A DNA stretch of 64,000 nucleotides from an uncultured Phocaeicola sp. (GTDB lineage Bacteria > Bacteroidota > Bacteroidia > Bacteroidales > Bacteroidaceae). The stretch's first letter is position 1, and each line of letters begins with the position of its first letter. This document shows positions 53,992-62,456 of the stretch, piece by piece. The notes beneath the pieces are model-generated. The model saw only the letters and a program-made list of their open reading frames with translations. It had not been told where the DNA came from and ran no database searches. Both the position numbers and the translations under genes were made by a program. The stretch spans positions 108,663 to 172,662 of the forward strand of contig CALUJS010000001.1 of NCBI GenBank assembly GCA_944321015.1, written 5' to 3'.

Positions 53992-55035
53992 ATGGCACAA
54001 ATGAATTTTGGAGGCGTCACCGAAAATGTGGTGACCCGTGAAGAGTTCCCCTTGGAAAAGGCACGCGAGGTGCTCAAAAATGAAACCATCGCCGTCATCG
54101 GATATGGTGTGCAAGGCCCCGGCCAGTCGCTCAACCTGCGCGACAACGGCTTCAACGTCATCGTAGGCCAGCGTCCCGGCAAGACCTACGACAAGGCCGT
54201 GGCCGACGGATGGGTGCCCGGGGAGACCCTTTTCGGCATCGAGGAGGCTTGCGAACGGGCCACCATCATCGAGGTGTTGCTCTCCGACGCGGCGCAGATT
54301 GCCTGCTGGCCGCTCATCAAGAAACATCTTACCGCGGGCAAGGCCCTCTATTTCTCCCACGGCTTCGCCATCACCTACAGCGACCGCACGGGTATCGTTC
54401 CTCCGGCCGATGTCGATGTCATCATGGTCGCACCCAAAGGCTCCGGCACGTCGTTGCGCACCATGTTCCTCGAAGGACGCGGACTGAACTCGTCCTACGC
54501 CATCTATCAGGATGCCACCGGACGTGCCTGGGAGCGCGTCATCGCACTTGGCATCGGCGTGGGTTCGGGCTACCTGTTCGAGACGACATTCAAGCGCGAG
54601 GTGTATTCCGACCTCACCGGCGAGCGCGGTACGCTGATGGGTGCCATCCAGGGGTTGCTGCTGGCACAGTATGAAACCCTGCGTGAGCACGGACACACTC
54701 CCTCGGAGGCGTTCAACGAGACCGTTGAGGAACTCACGCAATCCCTGATGCCGCTCTTTGCAGCCAAAGGCATGGACTGGATGTATGCCAACTGTTCCAC
54801 CACCGCACAACGCGGCGCGCTGGATTGGATGGGTCCGTTCCACGACGCCACCAAGCCCGTGTTCGAGAAGCTCTATGCCTCGGTGGCCAGCGGCGAGGAA
54901 GCGCAACGTTCCATCGACTCCAACTCGCAACCCGATTATCGCGAGAAGCTGAACGAAGAACTCCGTCAGCTGCGCGAGAGCGAGATGTGGCAGACCGGAG
55001 CCGTGGTACGCCGTCTGCGTCCGGAGAACAACTGA
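53992..55035 (+). CDS. ilvC: ketol-acid reductoisomerase (NADP+)
   Basis: 347 residues. It isomerises and reduces acetolactate to dihydroxy-isovalerate. The N-terminal Rossmann loop is VIGYGVQGPGQSLNLRDNG. The catalytic knotted domain has EVYSDLTGERGTLMGAIQG with metal-binding Asp and Glu, and a late Glu (ETVEELTQ). Slightly longer than the common 330-residue class I enzyme, matching Bacteroidales versions. Last gene of the ilv operon; terminator at 55058. Confidence 0.96.
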   Translation: MAQMNFGGVTENVVTREEFPLEKAREVLKNETIAVIGYGVQGPGQSLNLRDNGFNVIVGQRPGKTYDKAVADGWVPGETLFGIEEACERATIIEVLLSDAAQIACWPLIKKHLTAGKALYFSHGFAITYSDRTGIVPPADVDVIMVAPKGSGTSLRTMFLEGRGLNSSYAIYQDATGRAWERVIALGIGVGSGYLFETTFKREVYSDLTGERGTLMGAIQGLLLAQYETLREHGHTPSEAFNETVEELTQSLMPLFAAKGMDWMYANCSTTAQRGALDWMGPFHDATKPVFEKLYASVASGEEAQRSIDSNSQPDYREKLNEELRQLRESEMWQTGAVVRRLRPENN

Positions 55036-55057
55036 TAGCCATCGGAAACAACATGAG

Positions 55058-55099
55058 GAAAGAGATGCATCCTGTTGCGGGGTGTGTCTCTTTCTTTTT
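55058..55099 (+). terminator. terminator of the ilv operon
   Basis: Stem GAAAGAGA (55058-55065) with TCTCTTTC (55087-55094), extended by partial pairing, then TTTTT. It is 23 bp after the ilvC stop and immediately upstream of repeat array 7. Confidence 0.85.
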
Positions 55100-55110
55100 G
55101 CCGTTTGAGC

Positions 55111-55198
55111 GTCAATATGGACAGACGCGAGCGCGCATATGGACGCTCGCGGGCGGCCATATGCCCGGAGCCGGGCGGGAATATGGAGGGAGAGGAGG
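55111..55198. repeat. 22-bp intergenic repeat array 7
   Basis: ATAT cores at 55115, 55137, 55159 and 55181 are in exact 22-bp register, between the ilv terminator and the ribB promoter. The first unit has the GGACAGACGCGAGC variant also seen in arrays 2 and 5; the second is GCATATGGACGCTCGCGG. Confidence 0.93.
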
Positions 55199-55297
55199 GT
55201 GGAAAGTGCAAGGCTTCCGGCGGCTTCGAGACGGACGTTTGTGCCTTCAGATGCCGTTTTTTGCCGTGGTTGCTGTCACGGGAGGCGGAAAACTCCG

Positions 55298-55305
55298 TAT
55301 CTTTG
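55298..55305 (+). promoter_or_regulatory. -7 promoter box of ribB
   Basis: TATCTTTG on the plus strand, 26 bp before the ribB start codon; -33 element unclear. Confidence 0.6.
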
Positions 55306-55331
55306 TCCGTCGAATTTAAAAACGGAAAATC

Positions 55332-55961
55332 ATGAATATGCGACAAGAATTAAGCACAATCGAGCAAGGCATTGAGGAAATCAAGGCCGGCAAGCTCGTC
55401 ATCGTGGTGGATGACGAAGATCGGGAGAACGAAGGCGACTTCATCGTGGCTGCCGAAATGGTCACGCCGGACGTGGTCAACTTCATGGTGACCGAGGGCC
55501 GTGGAGTGCTCTGCGCGCCGCTCACCCGCGAACGTTGCGAAGAGTTGCGGCTGGAGCCCATGGTGGCCGACAATACTTCGTTGCTGGGCACCCCCTTCAC
55601 CGTGACGGCCGATTTGTTGGGACACGGATGCACGACCGGCGTGTCTGCCCGCGACCGTGCCGCCACCATACGCGCGTTGGCCGATCCGGCTTTCCGTGCT
55701 GAAGATTTCGGCCGTCCGGGACACATCTCTCCGCTTTATGCCCATCCCGACGGCGTGTTGGGACGAAACGGCCACACCGAGGCAGCCATCGACCTGGCCC
55801 GTTTGGCCGGATTGCGTCCTGCCGCGGCCCTCATCGAGGTGATGAATCCCGACGGCACCATGGCCCGTCTGCCCCAACTGCTCGAGGTCGGTCGCCGCTT
55901 TGGCCTGAAGGTGATTACCATTGCCGACCTTGTGGACTATCGCCGCCGCACGGGGTGTTGA
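55332..55961 (+). CDS. ribB: 3,4-dihydroxy-2-butanone-4-phosphate synthase
   Basis: 209 residues (start 55332 or 55338). It converts ribulose-5-phosphate to 3,4-dihydroxy-2-butanone-4-phosphate and formate for riboflavin synthesis. Catalytic features: [17 protein letters not shown] (acidic loop binding Mg), [37 protein letters not shown] and the [13 protein letters not shown] helix. Many Bacteroidales carry a RibBA fusion of about 400 residues; here the GTP cyclohydrolase II half is absent and the frame ends at [12 protein letters not shown]. It is a complete stand-alone RibB by length, so RibA must be encoded elsewhere. Confidence 0.94.
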   Translation: MNMRQELSTIEQGIEEIKAGKLVIVVDDEDRENEGDFIVAAEMVTPDVVNFMVTEGRGVLCAPLTRERCEELRLEPMVADNTSLLGTPFTVTADLLGHGCTTGVSARDRAATIRALADPAFRAEDFGRPGHISPLYAHPDGVLGRNGHTEAAIDLARLAGLRPAAALIEVMNPDGTMARLPQLLEVGRRFGLKVITIADLVDYRRRTGC

Positions 55962-56036
55962 GTTTCAACCCCGACCGGCCTTTGGGCTCAAGTGCTCTCC
56001 GGCGCGTTGCGAAATGGCCTGCCGACGGGTAAACGT

Positions 56037-56068
56037 CTTGTGAAAATGCGTATAAATGTTTACCTTTA
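56037..56068 (+). promoter_or_regulatory. candidate promoter of the TIR-RHS gene
   Basis: CTTG (56037-56040) and TACCTTTA (56061-56068) separated by 20 bp; the last base departs from the consensus G. Confidence 0.45.
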
Positions 56069-56086
56069 CACGGGATTAAACCAAAG

Positions 56087-59000
56087 ATGACAGACATCAT
56101 GACAGACGCGAAGAAGTATTACGCATTCATCAGCTACAAGCGCGAGGACAAACGCTACGCCATGTGGCTGCAACGCAAACTGGAGTACTACAAATTGCCC
56201 GTGTGGGCCCGGAAGAAGAACATCGACCTGCCGGAGCGGGTGCGCCCCATCTTCCGCGACGTGACCGACCTGAGCGGAGGCGTGCTCGAAAAGGCCATCC
56301 GTGAGGGGCTGGACGAATCGCGCTACCTGATTGTCATCTGCTCGCCCTCGTCGGCCGGCTCCAAATGGGTGGGCAAGGAGGTGCAGACCTTCATCGACAC
56401 GGGCCGCGAGGAACAAATCATCCCCTTCATCATCGACGGCATGCCAAATTCCGGCGACCCGCGCACGGAGTGTTATCCCGAATCGCTGCGCCGCCTCACG
56501 GGCAGCCGCGAACTACTGGGCATAAGCGTGCACGAGGGCGGCCGCCACGCGGCTTTCATCAAGGTGGTGGCGCGGATGTTCGGGCTGGGCTTCGACGAGC
56601 TGTGGGGCCGCTACCGCAGGCAGAGGCGCATGCGGCAGGCATGGCTGGCGGCGGCCTGCGCGCTTCTGCTGGCCGTAGCGGGCGTGGCGTTCGACTTCTT
56701 CCGCACCAAAACGGAATATTATGCCGACTACGTGGTGTGCGAGGGTATGCCTGTGGGCATTCTGCCCCTGTCGGCCGCCGAGGTGTCCACGCGTCCTTAC
56801 TACTACCGCTTCGAGTCGTCGCGCAGGAAGTTGCGTCGGGTGGTGCACTGCAACATGTGGGGCGTCCCGGCCAACCATACCAACACGTCCCGGCTCGACC
56901 GCTATGCCATTCAGGAGATTGGCTATGAGAACGAGGTGTTCTCTTCCGTCACCCAATGCGATGCACAGGGAACGCCTATATACAGGGAATCCTATAACCC
57001 GCCGCGCTACGACCGCGTGGATCTGAAAGACTACTACACGGGCGATGCCGCCAACCTGCGCGGTTCATACACTTCCATTAACCCCATGCAGCAACAGGAA
57101 CAGCCGTTCAACCTCAACTTGCTGACCACTTCGGGCAAGGCCAAGATTGGCCGCTACGTGTTGGAGTATGATGCCTACGGCTATGCCGAGCGCAGGCTTT
57201 TCAAACGTTACAACGGCGACAACAGCCATGTAGGGCGGGACAACAACGGTGTGTGCGGCCTCCGTTATGTGCGCGATTCGCTTCACCGCGTCGTCGAGCA
57301 GTATTATCTGGATGAAGACGGCGAGGTGATGGCCGACAAATACGGCGTGGCCGGACGCAAATACCGCTACGACGAGCTGGGCAACGTGTGCGAGGAGCAG
57401 TTTGTCGACCTTGACGGGAAGTTAGTGATGAACGAACTGCTCTATGCCCGGGGAACCGTGGATTACCGGCTGGGCGAAGGAATCATCGAGCGCTACTACG
57501 GAGCCGACGGGAAGCCATGCCTCAACAAGCACGGTTTCCACTGTGCCCGTGTTGCACTGAGCAGGGACAGCCTTGTGAACACCTATTTTGGACTTTCGGA
57601 CGAGCCCGTGCTTTTCTGGGACGTGGAGATGGCCAACGGCGGATACCACAAACAGACGGTCTATCTGGACAAGCAGGGGCACGTCAGCGGGATACGCCAT
57701 TTCGGCACCGACTCGCAGCCCGTGTACATCCAGCCGGGCCTTCACTTCATGGCTTACGAAACCGACGACATCGGGCGTCCTACGAGCATTATCTGCTACG
57801 GAACCGACGGACGGAAGGTCAACACCAATACCAACGTCTGCGAGGTGCGCCTGCGATATGCCGGAGGCAAGGAGGTGGAGAAGACTTTCTATGATAACCG
57901 GGGGCGGCGCGTCAATGCCGTGATAGGCTATTCGCGGGTGACGTCGCGCTACGAAAACAGCCGCCTGGTGGAACGCCGCTATTATGACCGTAACGACCTG
58001 CCGACGCTATCGAGCGAAATCGTGGGCGCCCACGCCTTGAGGTTGCGTTACGACGACAGCGGCAATGCCACAGAAGTCTGGACCCTGGGGACCGACGGCG
58101 AGCAACTGTGGTTGAACTCGAACGGCTTCGCCCGGGCCAAAATGGAGTATGACGAAGCCGGGAACTGCATCCAATCGGCCTGTTACGACATCGAGGGCAG
58201 GTTGACGACTTCTGCCAATGGTGCGGCCATCGTGCGCAACGATTACTATCCCGACGGCACTGTGAAGCGCACCAGCTACTACAACCGGCTGGACAGCCTC
58301 GCGGAAAACGCTTTGGGCTATGCCGTCGAAGAGTTTGAATACAATGCCTTCGGCCTTATGACCGAACGTAGGTTTTATGACCGCAATCATCGACTGAAGG
58401 CCACTTCGCAGGGTTGTGCCGTTGTGCGCTATACATACGCGAACAACCGTCTCATGTCTGCGTCGGCTTTTGACGAACACGAACGGCCCGCTATCGAAGC
58501 TGCTTTTGGATGTCATCGGGTGGAATACGAGTATGACAGTCGTGGCTACCAAGTGGCCATCACTTGTTGGAACGTCGACGGAAGCCCCATGCTTTCGCAG
58601 AGTAACGGCTACTGGAGATACGAACAGATACGCAACTTGCGCGGACAGGTGGTAGAGGAGCGCAGCTACGACACCGCCGGAAGGCTGATGCCTGCCCGCA
58701 CAGGAGCTGCCATCGTGCGGATAGAATACACCGACAACGGCAACATCAGCCGTATGGCCAGTTTCGACGAGAACGGAAAGCCCGTTACCAACACTGTGTG
58801 GGGATGCTCCTCGAGCGTGAACATTTGGGACGAACAGGGTCGTCCGCTTCAGACGGCCTGTTTTGATGCTGGGGGCAAGCCGATGAATAACCGCCAGGGA
58901 TTCCATCGCATGACTAACACCTACGATGCCGATGGGCGTTCCTTGATGATGGCTTTCTACGATAAGGACGGCCGACTGTGCATGGCTCCGTTCTATGACG

Positions 59001-59356
59001 GTGCGATTGGGGCCATTCGTAAAGCCTTGTATAACGGCAGTGGTGAGCTGGTCTTCTCTGTGGTTTATGATGCTGAGCGCGAAGGGGTCTATTCGCAATA
59101 TGTCCGAATGGATAGCCTCGGATGCGTGCAGGGTTATCTGATTCGTAGCGAATTGGGAATTCTGGAGATGGATGCCAAAGGCAACATCAAGTCGCATCTC
59201 ACCGACTACTACGGCCCGGATAAGGCCACGCGACATCTCACCGATTCGCTCAACGGACTGCTAGACAGCTTGGAGGAGAGGACCAAGTACATGTATGAGT
59301 GGGAAACTTCCGGCGGAAAACTGCGCCTGAAAAATCAGTCTGTCACCGGCGAATGA
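56087..59356 (+). CDS. TIR-domain membrane protein with large RHS-like repeat region
   Basis: 1089 residues (possible later start at 56099, MTDAKKYY). An N-terminal TIR domain (about 10-165) has FISYKRED (14-21), the BB-loop-like RPIFRDVTDLSGG, LIVICSPSSAGSKWVGKEV with Trp94 and Glu98 (the Glu aligns with the NAD-cleaving residue of enzymatic TIRs), and IIPFIIDGMP. One membrane helix lies at about 186-205 (AWLAAACALLLAVAGVAF), preceded by RYRRQRRMRQ, so the TIR end should be cytoplasmic. The remaining 880 residues are some twelve or more repeats of about 46-50 residues with YD-type motifs (YDEAGNCIQSACYDIEGRL, YDSRGYQVAITCWNVDG, YDADGRSLMMAFYDKDGRL), which resemble RHS/YD repeats and should lie outside the inner membrane. 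No RHS core end or toxin domain is present. The candidate partner operon faces it at 59630-63981. Function unknown; a signalling or defence NADase is inference. Confidence 0.85.
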   Translation: MTDIMTDAKKYYAFISYKREDKRYAMWLQRKLEYYKLPVWARKKNIDLPERVRPIFRDVTDLSGGVLEKAIREGLDESRYLIVICSPSSAGSKWVGKEVQTFIDTGREEQIIPFIIDGMPNSGDPRTECYPESLRRLTGSRELLGISVHEGGRHAAFIKVVARMFGLGFDELWGRYRRQRRMRQAWLAAACALLLAVAGVAFDFFRTKTEYYADYVVCEGMPVGILPLSAAEVSTRPYYYRFESSRRKLRRVVHCNMWGVPANHTNTSRLDRYAIQEIGYENEVFSSVTQCDAQGTPIYRESYNPPRYDRVDLKDYYTGDAANLRGSYTSINPMQQQEQPFNLNLLTTSGKAKIGRYVLEYDAYGYAERRLFKRYNGDNSHVGRDNNGVCGLRYVRDSLHRVVEQYYLDEDGEVMADKYGVAGRKYRYDELGNVCEEQFVDLDGKLVMNELLYARGTVDYRLGEGIIERYYGADGKPCLNKHGFHCARVALSRDSLVNTYFGLSDEPVLFWDVEMANGGYHKQTVYLDKQGHVSGIRHFGTDSQPVYIQPGLHFMAYETDDIGRPTSIICYGTDGRKVNTNTNVCEVRLRYAGGKEVEKTFYDNRGRRVNAVIGYSRVTSRYENSRLVERRYYDRNDLPTLSSEIVGAHALRLRYDDSGNATEVWTLGTDGEQLWLNSNGFARAKMEYDEAGNCIQSACYDIEGRLTTSANGAAIVRNDYYPDGTVKRTSYYNRLDSLAENALGYAVEEFEYNAFGLMTERRFYDRNHRLKATSQGCAVVRYTYANNRLMSASAFDEHERPAIEAAFGCHRVEYEYDSRGYQVAITCWNVDGSPMLSQSNGYWRYEQIRNLRGQVVEERSYDTAGRLMPARTGAAIVRIEYTDNGNISRMASFDENGKPVTNTVWGCSSSVNIWDEQGRPLQTACFDAGGKPMNNRQGFHRMTNTYDADGRSLMMAFYDKDGRLCMAPFYDGAIGAIRKALYNGSGELVFSVVYDAEREGVYSQYVRMDSLGCVQGYLIRSELGILEMDAKGNIKSHLTDYYGPDKATRHLTDSLNGLLDSLEERTKYMYEWETSGGKLRLKNQSVTGE

Positions 59357-59629
59357 AGAAAAGCTGCGTAATTCTGCCGAAGTTAAACCCTAATCAATTG
59401 AAAGCATTGGGGAATCAAGGTCGGAGTGTATTCAATGCGTCGACCCCCGTATGTTGTGTCGAGCTGCCGGGCCGCGGATGCCCCATCAGTGTTTTCCGAC
59501 CGTGCATTCTCGGCCGATGACTTCGGAGCCGTCCGGGTTCACATCCCGGGCGGCTTCGAATACTCGGTTGTATATCTGTGGAACTATGGTCGTTCGATTT
59601 CTCATGTCGACATCTTCGCAGGAGGTGGT
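59357..59629. other. gap between convergent TIR-RHS and MORN genes, with a long hairpin
   Basis: 273 bp without a credible gene. A long imperfect hairpin lies at 59521-59560: GGAGCCGTCCGGG pairs with CCCGGGCGGCTTC around the loop TTCACAT. There is no T-run on either side, so it is not a standard terminator, though it could slow polymerase between the convergent genes. Confidence 0.6.
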
Positions 59630-60889
59630 CTATTTGCCTTCGTAAACGTTGTAGGCCACGATGGCCAACACGATGGCTACAAGCCAGTTGCCGCCCAGCA
59701 GAAAGGCCAGGGCGACAACGCCCAAGGCTACGCCGAAGATGTTGCGCGGGGTGGCCCAATTGGTTTTCCAGCTGCCGTCGACCCATTTCCCGCTGCGGGT
59801 TTTGCCGGTAGAGGCCGTGTAGTATTCGCCCTCGCCGTTCAGATTGCCCCGGCTGTCGCGGCTCCACGTGCCGCGATAGGTGTTTCCGTTGCTCCACTTC
59901 ATCGTAGCGTGTCCGGTTTCGTGGTCGTTGTCCCACTGTCCGGTGTCGGTTCGCTGGTGCGCGGCTACGTATTGGGTGCCTTGTCCGTGGCGTCCGTTGT
60001 CGTTCCATTCGCCTTCGTACCAGTCGCCGTTGTCCCACTCCATGCGGCCGGACCCCACGCGGCATCCGTCGCGATACTCGCCTCGGTCGGTGCGGGTGCC
60101 TACCCTCATGGTACCTTGTCCGTTGGCTCCGTTGTCGTTCCAGCCGCCTTCGTACCAGTTCCCGTCGTTCCACACTAGGCGGCCTGAGCCCACGCGGCAT
60201 CCGTCGCGGTACTCTCCGATGTCGGTTCGGTCATCGTAGTGCCAGGTTCCGTACCCGTTGGGGCCGTTTTCGTTCCATGGGCCTTCGAACCAAGTGTGGT
60301 CGGAGTAGTCAATCCGACCGTTGCCGCTCAGCCCGTCGAAGCGTCCGGCAAAGTGGGTACCGTCCGATTGCGTCAGCACTCCCTCGCCGTGGGGACCGTT
60401 GTTGTCCCACTCGCCGTCGTACAGCGAGCCGTCGGGGTAGGTTATCTTGCCTTTCCACACGCGCTCGTCGCCCAGGAACATGCCTTCATACACATATCCG
60501 TTGCTCTCGACGCGGCGGTAAACGGCTGTGTCGGAGGGCACAACCACGGGGGTCGATGCCCCTTCGATGGCGGCAGGGCGGGCAAAGAAGTCGCGGTCTT
60601 CGAGCAGTTCCTTGAAGGCTTGGAAGTTCTCGCGGGCAATTTCGGTGGTTTTCAGCAAGTCGCGCACGGCGGTGAACACCTTGTCTTTCACCCCTGCATC
60701 GAGATATTCCTTCAGCGTGTTGCAGCTGTTGGCCAGCAGTTCCATGTTGGGGCGGTTCTTGCCGAATATGTTGCGTATGGTGGTGTAGGCCTGCCATTCA
60801 GCCTGTTCAAACCGGTCTTTTGAGGCATCGATAACCTCCACACTCTTCATCCATTTGATGACGTGAGTCTCCAGAATTCTGTCTTCCAT
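59630..60889 (-). CDS. MORN-repeat protein with C-terminal membrane hairpin
   Basis: 419 residues from MEDRILE at 60889. The N-terminal helical domain (about 1-110) has HVIKWMKSVEVIDASKDRF and NMELLANSCNTLKEYL. Ten or so MORN repeats of about 23 residues follow (about 125-350: YPDGSLYDGEWDNNGPHGEG, WNDGNWYEGGWNDNGANGQG). Two adjacent 45-residue blocks are near copies (GEYRDGCRVGSGRLVWNDG and GEYRDGCRVGSGRMEWDNG), reflected in a 135-bp DNA repeat. Two hydrophobic stretches at the C-terminus (IFGVALGVVALAFLLGG, NWLVAIVLAIVAYNVY) should form a membrane hairpin. Last gene of the MORN-GrpE-Hsp70-MORN operon, 46 bp after Hsp70. MORN repeats bind lipids or proteins in other systems; role here unknown. 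Confidence 0.82.
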   Translation of the reverse strand: MEDRILETHVIKWMKSVEVIDASKDRFEQAEWQAYTTIRNIFGKNRPNMELLANSCNTLKEYLDAGVKDKVFTAVRDLLKTTEIARENFQAFKELLEDRDFFARPAAIEGASTPVVVPSDTAVYRRVESNGYVYEGMFLGDERVWKGKITYPDGSLYDGEWDNNGPHGEGVLTQSDGTHFAGRFDGLSGNGRIDYSDHTWFEGPWNENGPNGYGTWHYDDRTDIGEYRDGCRVGSGRLVWNDGNWYEGGWNDNGANGQGTMRVGTRTDRGEYRDGCRVGSGRMEWDNGDWYEGEWNDNGRHGQGTQYVAAHQRTDTGQWDNDHETGHATMKWSNGNTYRGTWSRDSRGNLNGEGEYYTASTGKTRSGKWVDGSWKTNWATPRNIFGVALGVVALAFLLGGNWLVAIVLAIVAYNVYEGK

Positions 60890-60935
60890 GTTGAGTTTGA
60901 TTGTTGAAACATTAGGTGAATATGTCGTCTTGCCG

Positions 60936-62453
60936 CTATACATGCTTGGATGCCAAGGAGAGTTTCATGGCTTCCACTTCCTGCGGGTCGAGCAAGCCCT
61001 TGGTCTCGATGGAGAACTCTTCCTTCTTGCCAGAACATTCGCCCGTGACGTGCACGATTCCTTCTTCGTTGCGGTTGACGTGCATGATGATTTCCGTTCC
61101 CTTGGGTACCGGGTGGTTCCAAGCGAGTGTCTTGTCCATGATGAGGGTAGACTTTTTTACAGACACGTATGGGTCGGTGCTTGTGTTTTCATAGAGCGAG
61201 ATACTGGCAGAGGTCTGTCCTTCGTTCGAGGTGGTGAAGTAGAAAGTGTTTTCGTAGAGCAGAGGATCGGTGCGCAGGAGGATGTTCTGAATCATGATGC
61301 CTTCTTCGGTGCTGATGTCGGTGCCATAGGAGCGTGCGCCCATGTCCTCGCCCAGCGCCACATTGATTTTCTCGTCGCCCTGCAGTTTTGCGGCGTGTAG
61401 TGCGGCTCCCTGAGCCACGGCGCGGTCGGGCTCGAACATGTCCAATCGGAGCTGGCAGTTGAATTCTTTCAGGATTCTCTTCTTAATCATCGGCATGTAC
61501 GACGATCCGCCAACGAGAATAATTTCGTCGATGTCGGCGGGTGTAAGTGGTTCGCGGGCAATCTTCAGCGCGTGGTGCATCATGTCGATGGTGCTTTCCA
61601 CGAGGTCCTCGGTAATCTCTTCGAACACACTGCGCGATATTTCCTTCAAATAGGGCTTGCGTTTGTAGATGAGCTTGATGGTTGCCTTGTCGCTTTTTGA
61701 GAGGTTTTTCTTGCACACCTCGGCTGCGAGGAGCATCTTGGCGGCATCGCGCTCGCCCTTGATGTCGTCGTAGGTGACATCGAGTCCGCACGATTGGAGT
61801 GCGAAGTCCAGCAGGGCGATGTCCCAATCGACTCCTCCGAGTTTGTGGTCTCCGTCGGTTGAGAGCGTGGTCAGCACGCCGTCCTTCATCCGCATGATGC
61901 TGATATCAAAAGTGCCTCCGCCCAAATCGTATATCATGAAGGTTTTGCCTTCGAGTCCTTTCGTGCCATAGCTTAGGGCGGCTGCGGTAGGTTCGTTCAG
62001 CAGGTCGAGCACTTCCAGTCCGGCAATCTCGCCAGCTTGTTTCGTAAGTTCGCGCTCCATGGCGCCAAAGTAGGCCGGCACCGTGATGACTGCTTTGCGG
62101 ATGGGTGTCAGCCCTTCGTAACTTCGTTGTTCGTTTGCGTCGTCCACCACCTTTTTGAGAATCAGCGCCGAGACTTCCACGGGCGACACAGGCTTGCCAT
62201 TCACCTCGCGGCTGTAGTTGGGGTTCGACATCTCGCGCTTGATGAAGGCTATGGTCTGTTCGGGTGCTCCTCCCATGCCGCTTTTTGCTTCTCTGCCAAC
62301 GTAGCACTCGTCGCTCTCCTCGTCGTAATAGACTACGGAGGGTGTGGTAAATTCGTCGTCGAGATTTTTAATGACAACGGGCAGGCCGTCTTCGCCAATT
62401 GTGGAGATGCACGAATTGGTGGTGCCTAAATCAATACCAAAAACGTCTTTCAT
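60936..62453 (-). CDS. short Hsp70-family ATPase
   Basis: 505 residues, against about 640 for DnaK. The nucleotide-binding domain is complete: FGIDLGTTNSCIST (phosphate 1), PAYFGAMERELTKQAGEIAG, LNEPTAAALSYG, FMIYDLGGGTFDISI (phosphate 2), and the adenosine motif EIILVGGSSYMPMIKKRI. Then comes a substrate-binding beta-domain (LLRTDPLLYENTFYFTT to VTGECSGKKEEFSIE), ending at about residue 490 without the helical lid and without an EEVD-like tail. It is preceded by a GrpE-like gene with a 3-bp gap and followed by a MORN membrane protein. Not the housekeeping DnaK; probably a dedicated chaperone or remodelling ATPase of this cluster. Confidence 0.9.
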   Translation of the reverse strand: MKDVFGIDLGTTNSCISTIGEDGLPVVIKNLDDEFTTPSVVYYDEESDECYVGREAKSGMGGAPEQTIAFIKREMSNPNYSREVNGKPVSPVEVSALILKKVVDDANEQRSYEGLTPIRKAVITVPAYFGAMERELTKQAGEIAGLEVLDLLNEPTAAALSYGTKGLEGKTFMIYDLGGGTFDISIMRMKDGVLTTLSTDGDHKLGGVDWDIALLDFALQSCGLDVTYDDIKGERDAAKMLLAAEVCKKNLSKSDKATIKLIYKRKPYLKEISRSVFEEITEDLVESTIDMMHHALKIAREPLTPADIDEIILVGGSSYMPMIKKRILKEFNCQLRLDMFEPDRAVAQGAALHAAKLQGDEKINVALGEDMGARSYGTDISTEEGIMIQNILLRTDPLLYENTFYFTTSNEGQTSASISLYENTSTDPYVSVKKSTLIMDKTLAWNHPVPKGTEIIMHVNRNEEGIVHVTGECSGKKEEFSIETKGLLDPQEVEAMKLSLASKHV

Positions 62454-62456
62454 CTT

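Noticed and set aside
55332..55961. Truncated RibBA fusion (pseudogene)
   Set aside because: The RibB half is full length with all catalytic residues and a normal end; no RibA remnant is visible downstream before the next gene, so a stand-alone ribB is simpler.
59521..59560. T-arm of a tRNA or tmRNA remnant (GGGTTCACATCCC)
   Set aside because: Only the arm and loop resemble a T-arm. No matching acceptor, D-arm or anticodon arm could be found upstream.
59415..60200. Minus-strand 261-codon frame overlapping the MORN gene
   Set aside because: It is in another frame of the MORN repeats, Arg/His/Pro-rich, and its periodicity only mirrors the MORN coding repeats.
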